From assembly GCF_000372465.1 (NCBI RefSeq), contig NZ_AQUZ01000046.1, positions 1 through 64,000 on the forward strand: a stretch of DNA of 64,000 nucleotides, given 5' to 3'. The stretch comes from Kribbella catacumbae DSM 19601 (GTDB lineage Bacteria; Actinomycetota; Actinomycetes; Propionibacteriales; Kribbellaceae). Positions 57,531 to 64,000 of the stretch are shown here, piece by piece. Made by a program: the position numbers and the translations under genes. The notes under the pieces are model-generated. The model was given only the letters and a program-made list of their open reading frames with translations, did no database searches and had not been told where the DNA came from. Each line of letters opens with the position of its first letter. The stretch's first letter is position 1.

Positions 57531-60292
57531 CGGCGTACCAGCTCCAGATAGCGGTCGACCTCGTCAGCGCGCAGCGGGGCAAACGGTACGACGACCTGCG
57601 CCTCCGGATGCAGCCCGTCCCACAGCAGCGCCCGATGCGGCTCCGAAGCCCACCGCACCAACGGCCCAGCCACAGCCCGTACGCCGTCCTGCGGGTGCCG
57701 TAGGAAGACGTGTGTCGCCACATTGGCTCGCCCATAGCCGAGCTGCTCCGTGCAGACGTGCAGCCGGTTCCACCAGCCAAAGGTGACCAGCCCCTGCGCC
57801 GGCCCGTCCCGCACGATGTCCTGCAGCGCATTGGCAGGGCTCTCGAAGAACCCCTCGGCATGCGTCTGCATCTTCGGTACGCCGTGAAACCCGAACCCCA
57901 GCAAGTACGTCGTACCGCCCACGTGCCCGTCACGCAGCACATCCCGCAGCGAGAACAGCCGCGGTACGACGTCGGCGTGTTTGTCCACCGTCTCGACCTC
58001 ACAACCGAGCTGCCGCAAGGTCTGCACCAACGCATTCTTGCCCTCAGCAACAGCTGGTGCGGAGTCGGTGCCATCCAGGAAGATGAAGCGAGGCGGTACT
58101 ACGGCTGCGGCAGCCGCCGACACCGCGAGCCCCGTCAACACCCCCAGTGCATCCGCCGGCCCGTCCCCCAGCACCAGTACTCCGGCGCCAGGCTCCGGCC
58201 GCACCTCCACCGACACCGGCTCCTCCGTCACCGCGATCGGCAACCCCGTCCACGGCCGTCCGAGCTCAGGCTGGACGGCGGCGGCGCTATCGGCCAGCCG
58301 CGCCGGCTCGGCTAGGTGGAAGACGCGTGGCGGGTGCGTAGTACCGGATCTCACCCACAGCTCACGACGCAGGTCGTCCAGCACCTTTTTGTCGGCGAAG
58401 CTGACCAACACGTGCTGGTTGTCGTCGGGCGATCCGAAGTTCGCGTTCAGCACCGCCTCGCCGCGGAACTGCAGCTCGGCCGCGGCCGTGTTGCCCGTCC
58501 GCAGGATCGCCTGCGCATCGGCCGGCGTCGTCTTCAGCGCGATGCGATAAGGCACCTGCCCGAAGATCGAGTCGCGCCGCGTCGACAACCGCTTCACGCC
58601 TTCGATCGTCTGCGTCGCGAGCACCACGTGCACGCCGTACGCCCGGCCCAGCCGCACCAGTCGCTCCAGCAACCGGGCCGCCTCGTCGGCAAGCTCGTCA
58701 TCGTCCTCCAGCAACACCTGGAACTCGTCCAGTACCGCGAGGATGCGCGGCGGGCGATCAGGACCGGCCGGAAGCTCGGCGATGTCCGCGACATTCCCGT
58801 GCGACTTGAAGATCTCGCTCCGTCGCGCGAGCTCGTCGGACAGATGCCGCAGTACCGCGAGCCCGAACGCCCTGTCGCTGTGCACCCCGAGGACCCGCAC
58901 ATGCGGCAGCCAGTGCTCGCGCTCCGCGGCCGGCCCCAGGGCCGAGAACTCGACGCCATGCTTGAAGTCGAGCAGATACATCTCCAGATCCGCCGGGTCG
59001 TAGCGCGCGGCGAGACCGTGGATCAGCACGAGCAACAGGTTCGACTTGCCTTGGCCGACAGCGCCACCGACGAGCACGTGCGGAAGCGCCGGGTTGCCGC
59101 TGCGCAATCGGACCAGCGCGGGCGTGCGGTCGTCGTACCCGATGACGGTGCTGAGCTCGTCGCTGACCGGTTGCCACCAGGTCGATCGATCCGGCAGCGT
59201 CCGGTTGAACTCGATCGTCGGCAGTACTGCGATCTCCGCGAGCTCGGCGACCACATCACAGATGCCCGCGGCAACATTCGCGTCGAAGGCCGGATCCAGC
59301 TTGGCCGGCACGTTCGGCAGTTGCGCCAGCTCGACCTTTTCTCCTGCGATGGCAACGGGTGTGAGCAGATCGAGCAGTTGCCGGGCGTCGACCTCGTGCT
59401 CGGCGGTGCTGGTCGGGTCGTGGTGGACCAGGAAACAGATCCCGCGATCCGCGCCTGTCGCCGCCAGCCGGACCAGGTCGCGTTGGGCCAGCTGGTCGAT
59501 GCCGGCGGGGTAGTCGAACAGCACGATCAGCCGGTACGGATCGGTGACCCGCCCGGTCTCGCGGACGAGGTCCTCGAAGTGCTTGTGCCCCAGCTGCGCT
59601 TGCCTGCTGGCACGCAACGAGGAGACGTCGACCAGCCCGGACAGCACCGTGTGCAACTGGTCCGCCGTGTGCGTTGCCCTCGGCACCAATTGCGGGTACT
59701 TCGTGGTCAGGTGGCCGAGCAGTCCCATCATCCCGGTCAGTCGCGGATCGAACGCGTCGATCCGCAACCGGAACGGCTCGGCCGCCGCGATCAGGCGCAG
59801 CGCAACGCTCTGCAGCAGCCGGCGGGCCGACTCGTTGCGATCGGCGGTCACCCGCCAGCCGCTTGTGCGCAATAGGGGCGCTACTACCGGAGTACCGGCA
59901 TCTAGCTCGCCGACTCGGACGTACGACGGGGTGCCGGCGCCCACGAGTTGGCGCGAGCGCCAGCGGGCGTCGTTGGGGGGAATGGATGCCAGGCCAGGCG
60001 CCAACCGGTCGGCCAGCAGGCGCGCGGTGGGCTCCGCTGCGGACAGTGCCTCAGTGGTGGCTGCCTCGACCAGGCCTCGCGATTCCCGCCGGGCAGTGAC
60101 CGTCTCGGCCTGTAGCTGACGATGCAACCGAACGGCGCGTTGATGCTCGCCGCGAGTGTGCTGGCGCGCATTCTCGAGCAACTGCCCGAGCGCGAACTGG
60201 AGGCCGCGGATCCGTGCTTCCAGGATCTCCGGAACCACTGCAATCTCTGGGGGCGGTGTGGGCGCTGTTTTCCCGTCAGGCTGCTCCGTCAC
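57527..60292 (-). CDS. FtsK/SpoIIIE-type (EccC-like) ATPase without membrane helices
   Basis: With GTG 60292 (GGAAGG at 9-nt spacing) the protein has 921 residues. Residues ~20-95 form a coiled coil. A first P-loop-like module (~115-345) lacks Walker A but keeps a strand like RLIVLFDYP. The central module has an intact Walker A GGAVGQGKSN (409-418), Walker B RILAVLDEFQ (Asp522, Glu523) and VVLATQTIEG. A third module has a degenerate GVLVLGDGPADAL and FIFLDGTDS. Three tandem domains are typical of EccC in type VII secretion, but EccC has N-terminal membrane helices and these are absent. It leads a five-gene operon ending in a toxin and immunity-like pair. Confidence 0.82.
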   Translation of the reverse strand: MTEQPDGKTAPTPPPEIAVVPEILEARIRGLQFALGQLLENARQHTRGEHQRAVRLHRQLQAETVTARRESRGLVEAATTEALSAAEPTARLLADRLAPGLASIPPNDARWRSRQLVGAGTPSYVRVGELDAGTPVVAPLLRTSGWRVTADRNESARRLLQSVALRLIAAAEPFRLRIDAFDPRLTGMMGLLGHLTTKYPQLVPRATHTADQLHTVLSGLVDVSSLRASRQAQLGHKHFEDLVRETGRVTDPYRLIVLFDYPAGIDQLAQRDLVRLAATGADRGICFLVHHDPTSTAEHEVDARQLLDLLTPVAIAGEKVELAQLPNVPAKLDPAFDANVAAGICDVVAELAEIAVLPTIEFNRTLPDRSTWWQPVSDELSTVIGYDDRTPALVRLRSGNPALPHVLVGGAVGQGKSNLLLVLIHGLAARYDPADLEMYLLDFKHGVEFSALGPAAEREHWLPHVRVLGVHSDRAFGLAVLRHLSDELARRSEIFKSHGNVADIAELPAGPDRPPRILAVLDEFQVLLEDDDELADEAARLLERLVRLGRAYGVHVVLATQTIEGVKRLSTRRDSIFGQVPYRIALKTTPADAQAILRTGNTAAAELQFRGEAVLNANFGSPDDNQHVLVSFADKKVLDDLRRELWVRSGTTHPPRVFHLAEPARLADSAAAVQPELGRPWTGLPIAVTEEPVSVEVRPEPGAGVLVLGDGPADALGVLTGLAVSAAAAAVVPPRFIFLDGTDSAPAVAEGKNALVQTLRQLGCEVETVDKHADVVPRLFSLRDVLRDGHVGGTTYLLGFGFHGVPKMQTHAEGFFESPANALQDIVRDGPAQGLVTFGWWNRLHVCTEQLGYGRANVATHVFLRHPQDGVRAVAGPLVRWASEPHRALLWDGLHPEAQVVVPFAPLRADEVDRYLELVRR

Positions 60293-60407
60293 GAGCACCG
60301 TCCTTCCACCTTTGCCCCGCGACCAACCAAATGCCTTTGCCAACCATGTCACACCAACAGTCCCGTGCGTCACTCCAGGCACCAGAAGTCTCACCAACCG
60401 ATCGTGG

Positions 60408-60806
60408 TTATCCGGGGGCGACGATCTCGAGCTCGTAGCCGTCCTGGTTATGCAGGAAAGCGGCGTAATGCTCGGGGCCCCCGGCGTACGGGTGGCGGTC
60501 GGCGAACATCAGGGTCCAGCCGTGGGCGGCCGCGTCGGCGACGATCGCGTCGACCTCGGCCCGGCTGGCGGCGTTCAGGGCCAGATGGTTCATCCCGGGG
60601 CGGAGCCGGTCGTGGACGGTGCCGGACAGCGCGGGGCTCTGCTCGACGACGATATAGGTGCTGTCGACACCGGACTTCCAGCTGAAGCCGCCGGGCCAGC
60701 CGTCACCGTCCTTCCACCCCAGCCGGCGGAGTACCCAGCCCCAGTCGTTCAGCGCGCGGGAGAGCTCGGGAACCCAGATCTCGATGTGGTGCACAGCGGC
60801 GGCCAT
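60408..60806 (-). CDS. Glyoxalase/VOC-family protein
   Basis: The 132-residue VOC-fold protein has the metal-type His in MAAAVHHIEIWVPELSRALNDWGWVLRRLGW, RPGMNHLALNAASRAEVDAIVADAA and a C-terminal GYELEIVAPG. It is a metal-dependent lyase or dioxygenase-like protein; the substrate is not apparent. It lies 2 kb before no obvious partner and just after the small membrane gene on the same strand. Confidence 0.85.
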   Translation of the reverse strand: MAAAVHHIEIWVPELSRALNDWGWVLRRLGWKDGDGWPGGFSWKSGVDSTYIVVEQSPALSGTVHDRLRPGMNHLALNAASRAEVDAIVADAAAHGWTLMFADRHPYAGGPEHYAAFLHNQDGYELEIVAPG

Positions 60807-60813
60807 CGGAGCA

Positions 60814-61011
60814 TTATCTTCGGTCTTCGAAACGACTCGACACCGCCACCGAGACCAGCCCGGACAGCACCAGCCAGACCAGCGCCGCGACCAGCCAAGG
60901 CCACCACTCCCGCCCGGAGGCGGCGTCGGCCACGGCTTTGCCGAACAGCCCGCCGGAGGGCGCGAAGACCAGTACCAGCAGTGCGCGGGCGACGCTGCTC
61001 TCCTTGATCAT
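60814..61011 (-). CDS. Small two-helix membrane protein
   Basis: The 65-residue protein from ATG 61011 reads MIKESSVARALLVLVFAPSGGLFGKAVADAASGREWWPWLVAALVWLVLSGLVSVAVSSRF: two hydrophobic segments. GTG 61041 would add ten residues; neither start has a good ribosome site. Function unknown. It precedes the VOC gene by 7 nt and may be co-transcribed. Confidence 0.55.
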   Translation of the reverse strand: MIKESSVARALLVLVFAPSGGLFGKAVADAASGREWWPWLVAALVWLVLSGLVSVAVSSRFEDRR

Positions 61012-61189
61012 TCCTTCATTGTCCGAGCCGACCGCGCTCACCGCAGCGCTACGGCGTTTCTACGGACGCCTCCGGCCTCAACCACCGCTGCTTTTCCACA
61101 GCTTGGCTGGGGGTTCGCCTTTTTGTCGGCAGGGTGGTCTAGCGTCTGGGGAGACAGTCAGCCTGGCCCGGATTCAGGAGGGGAGCACG

Positions 61190-64000
61190 GTGAGCGCAAC
61201 CCGGATCGAGACCACGGCGTACGGCGCGGCCGCGCTGGCCAAGCTCGGCGAGGTCGTCGCCTCGCTCAAGGGCAACGACCCGATGAAGCCAGTCACCCTG
61301 CTGCTCCCCAACAACCTGGCAGGCGTCACCGCACGCCGTTTTCTGGCCCGATCGACCATCGGCGCGCTCTACCTGGCGACGTTGCCACGTCTGGCCGAGC
61401 AGCTCGCCGCCGGCGCCCTCGCGCCCAGACGACCAGCCACCCGCCCGATCGTCGCAGCGACCTGGCGTACTGCGCTGTCAAAGGCACCCGGCGTCTTCGA
61501 AGCCGTCGCCGATCACCCGGCAACCATCCAAGCGCTTGCCGCGGCCCACCGTGAGCTGCGCGACCTGTCAGCAACCGCTCTCGACAAGGTGGCGACCGCC
61601 TCAACACTCGGCCCCGATCTTGTCCGCCTGCATCGGCACATCACCGACGAACTGCTGCCGGACTGGTACGACGAGACCGAGTTGCTGCATGCCGCGTCAA
61701 CGCGCTGCGAGCCCGGCGTGGTGGCCGAGCTAGGCGCGCTAGTGCACTACCTCCCCCAGGAGCTGACCCAGGCCGAGGCAGGATTCGTCTCAGCGCTCGG
61801 CGATGCCGCCGCCGACCTGACAGTGATCGTCGGATTGACCGACGTACGCCGCGCCGATCGGGCCGTCCGGCGCTCGCTGGAACGAATCGGGATCGACCTG
61901 CCGACCTCGATCTCCAAGAACTACCCCGTCGCGACCGAGGTGCTCAACGCCTCCGATGCGGACGACGAGATTCGCTGCGTCGTCAGGGATGTAGTCGCGT
62001 CCTTGAACCAAACGCCCGCTCATCGCATCGCAGTCCTGTACTCCGCCGCGACGCCGTACGCACGCCTCCTGCACGAGCACCTGGCCGCCGCCAAGATCGA
62101 GGTCAACGGACCCGGCACGCGACCAGTCCACGAACGCGCGATCGCCCGCACACTGCTGGAAGTGCTCGCGCTCGTCGATCACGACCTACCGCGGGCCGAC
62201 CTGTTCCGCGCACTGGCCAACGCGCCGACGCGTGACTTCGCCGGCGAGCGGATTCCCGTGCCGCAATGGGAGCGGCTGTCGCGGGTCGCCGGCGTGGTTC
62301 GCGGTGACGACTGGGATGAGCGGCTCAGGCGCTATGTGGAGTCAGAACGGCGTACGGCCGAGCAGGAGCAGGCCTCGGAGGACCCAATCGCCGGGGTGAT
62401 CCGGCGAGCGCAGTACAACGCAGACAACGGGCAAAGGCTGCACGAGTTTGCGATCGAGCTCCGGCGGCGGCTCTTCGGCGCTGCTGAGCTGGGGACCTGG
62501 TCAGGGCTGGCCACGGCGGTGCTTGAGCTTTTCCAGGCGCTGCTCGGCGATCCGTCAAACCTGCCGGTCGAGGAGCAATACGCAGCCGTCGCGGTCGAGG
62601 GATCGTTGCGCGGCCTGTCCACGCTCGACGAGCTCGGGACCCCGGCCAGCTTGTCCGTACTGCGGGACGTGCTCGATCTGGAGTTGCAGCAGTCGCTGCC
62701 CCGCGTCGGGACGTTCGGCACCGGCGTACTGGTGGCGCCTTTGTCGGCGAGCGTCGGGCTGTCGGTGGATGTCGTGTTCGTGGTCGGGTTGTCGGAGGAT
62801 CTGTATCCCGGCAGGGTGCATGAGGATGCGCTGCTCCCCCACCGAGTGCGTGAGGCGGCGGCGCCCGAGCTCGCGTCCTTCCGCGATCGGCTGGACGAAA
62901 AGCAACGGCATCTGCTGGTGGCCTTCTCATCTGGTTCGTCCCGTGTGGTGGCGTCGTTCCCTCGTGGCAACCTGCGCCGATCGAGCCGGCGTTTGCCGAC
63001 CCGTTGGTTGCTCGGGACGTTGCGTTCGCTGACCGGCGACCACGCACTCGCCGCAACCGAATGGGACCAGGCCTCGTACGGCGACCTGCTGCTCACCTCG
63101 GCGTCGTACGCCGGATCGTTGACCACGACAACGTTGCCCGCGACCGAACAGGACTGGCGAGTGCGCGCGTTGACCGCCGGGCTGACGCTGGCCGATGACG
63201 TCGTCGACCGGGCTCGCCTGTTGCTGCGCTCGCGTGCCAGTGACGCCTTCACACGCTTCGACGGCAACCTGTCCGGCGTACCGGGGTTGCCGGACTACGC
63301 GCTGGAGGACCGGATCGCGTCGCCGACGTCGCTGGAGTCGTATGCGACCTGCCCTCATGCGTACTTCGTCGAGCGGCTGCTGCAGGTGGAGCCGTTAGAG
63401 GCGCCCGAGGATCTGCTGGTGATTTCGCCTTTGCAGGTGGGCAACCTGATCCACAACAGCTTGGACGCGTTCGTGAGCCGGTTGAGCGGCTCGCTGCCGG
63501 GGTTCGGCGAGCCTTGGACCGACGAGCAGCGGTCGCTGTTGCTGGCGATCGGCGCTGACTTGGCCGACCGGTTCGAGGCCGAAGGGCTGACTGGGCATCC
63601 GCGGTTGTGGCAGCGGGAGCGATTGCGGATCCTCGGCGATTTGCTGGTGCTGCTGGCCGATGATGAGCGATGGCGTGCCGCGCATGACGCGTCAGTGGTG
63701 GCGAGCGAGCTGCGGTTCGGGTTCGATGGTGAGCCGCCGGTGGAGATTCCGGTGCCGTCAGGTCGAGTGTTGCTGCGCGGCTCGGCCGACAAGGTTGACC
63801 TGGGCAAGGATGGGACGATCTACGTCACCGATGTGAAGACCGGCGGCTTCTCGCGGTACGAGGCGATCGAGTCCGACCCGGTGGCCGCGGGGACGAAGCT
63901 GCAACTCCCGGTTTACGCGTACGCCGCACGCGCCCGGCTGGGCGAGCCGTCAACGCCGGTCGAAGCGTCGTACTGGTTCGTCCGAAAGGGCGGCCGTCGC
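61190..64000 (+). CDS. AddB/RecB-like PD-(D/E)XK exonuclease (partial, runs off the window)
   Basis: The frame is open from GTG 61190 (GAGGGGAGCAC before it) to the window end, 937 codons. The N-terminus (VTLLLPNNLAGVTARRFLARS) sits where UvrD-like helicases hold Walker A, but lacks GxGKT, as in AddB. Later come VVFVVGLSEDLYPGRVHEDALLP (helicase-like strand), and a RecB-type nuclease part: SYATCPHAYFVERLLQVEP, SPLQVGNLIHNSLDAFV, and the catalytic DKVDLGKDGTIYVTDVKTGGFSRYEA. It probably works with a downstream UvrD-type helicase in double-strand-break end resection. Confidence 0.85.
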   Translation, partial: MSATRIETTAYGAAALAKLGEVVASLKGNDPMKPVTLLLPNNLAGVTARRFLARSTIGALYLATLPRLAEQLAAGALAPRRPATRPIVAATWRTALSKAPGVFEAVADHPATIQALAAAHRELRDLSATALDKVATASTLGPDLVRLHRHITDELLPDWYDETELLHAASTRCEPGVVAELGALVHYLPQELTQAEAGFVSALGDAAADLTVIVGLTDVRRADRAVRRSLERIGIDLPTSISKNYPVATEVLNASDADDEIRCVVRDVVASLNQTPAHRIAVLYSAATPYARLLHEHLAAAKIEVNGPGTRPVHERAIARTLLEVLALVDHDLPRADLFRALANAPTRDFAGERIPVPQWERLSRVAGVVRGDDWDERLRRYVESERRTAEQEQASEDPIAGVIRRAQYNADNGQRLHEFAIELRRRLFGAAELGTWSGLATAVLELFQALLGDPSNLPVEEQYAAVAVEGSLRGLSTLDELGTPASLSVLRDVLDLELQQSLPRVGTFGTGVLVAPLSASVGLSVDVVFVVGLSEDLYPGRVHEDALLPHRVREAAAPELASFRDRLDEKQRHLLVAFSSGSSRVVASFPRGNLRRSSRRLPTRWLLGTLRSLTGDHALAATEWDQASYGDLLLTSASYAGSLTTTTLPATEQDWRVRALTAGLTLADDVVDRARLLLRSRASDAFTRFDGNLSGVPGLPDYALEDRIASPTSLESYATCPHAYFVERLLQVEPLEAPEDLLVISPLQVGNLIHNSLDAFVSRLSGSLPGFGEPWTDEQRSLLLAIGADLADRFEAEGLTGHPRLWQRERLRILGDLLVLLADDERWRAAHDASVVASELRFGFDGEPPVEIPVPSGRVLLRGSADKVDLGKDGTIYVTDVKTGGFSRYEAIESDPVAAGTKLQLPVYAYAARARLGEPSTPVEASYWFVRKGGRR

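Noticed and set aside
1-64000. tRNA or rRNA genes
   Set aside because: No T-loop GGTTCGAATC-like box in the right context and no rRNA sequence was seen anywhere.

Overview
The window is high-GC actinobacterial DNA with GTG and TTG starts, mycothiol-type and MSMEG-type families, an ECF sigma factor, and binding-protein ABC importers without their own ATPase. The gene mix and the abundance of the words GCAGTAC/GTACTGC suggest a Nocardioidaceae member such as Kribbella; this is an inference from style, not a search result. No rRNA, tRNA, CRISPR array, prophage or insertion sequence is visible. Most genes are ordinary chromosomal ones, set between unusually large palindromic intergenic elements.

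Region 255-13394 is one long minus-strand cluster. A LacI-type regulator with a double operator is followed by two sugar ABC permeases, a binding lipoprotein, two ADP-ribosylglycohydrolase paralogues, a ribokinase-like PfkB kinase and a glycoside-hydrolase-like/FGE-like fusion. The junctions are 1-8 nt overlaps, apart from a 21-nt gap between a permease and the binding protein. A CaiB-type CoA transferase, a CitE-type lyase and an FAD oxidoreductase follow. The layout reads as import of a ribosylated or glycosylated compound, hydrolysis of its glycosidic bond and phosphorylation of the released sugar.

Region 13.6-31.5 kb holds a potassium channel with an RCK domain, an ACT-GNAT fusion, a probable structured RNA with its own promoter (about 16998-17130), a subtilisin-like protease broken by an in-frame TGA with its divergent regulator, a MacB/FtsX-type ABC exporter, a tandem-GDPD secreted phosphodiesterase, a 174-nt near-perfect palindrome, a carboxylate-amine ligase, a HipA-like kinase with a DUF3037 partner, and phosphoglucomutase.

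Region 31.5-54.7 kb holds a membrane spermidine-synthase-like protein, a secreted heparinase-II/III-type lyase, a mycothiol-dependent-isomerase-like protein, a two-component system with a separate membrane protein, a small PD-(D/E)XK-like nuclease, YceI, a frameshifted SRPBCC gene, an FBP (FusB-like) zinc protein, pyrE, a DnaQ-BRCT protein, an internally deleted MocR gene, and an ECF sigma factor with its membrane partner.

Region 54.7-60.3 kb is the most interesting part. It is a tight five-gene minus-strand operon: an FtsK/EccC-like ATPase without membrane segments, a coiled-coil four-helix membrane protein, an 86-residue WXG100-sized protein, a modular toxin with a CdiA-C-like PD-(D/E)XK nuclease end, and a putative immunity protein. 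It looks like a minimal type VII-like toxin export system lacking EccB, EccD, EccE and MycP. Its 3' end lies inside a 100-nt palindromic element, a second copy of which is cut by the left edge of the window. The right end (61190-64000) is the start of an AddB/RecB-like nuclease gene that runs off the window.
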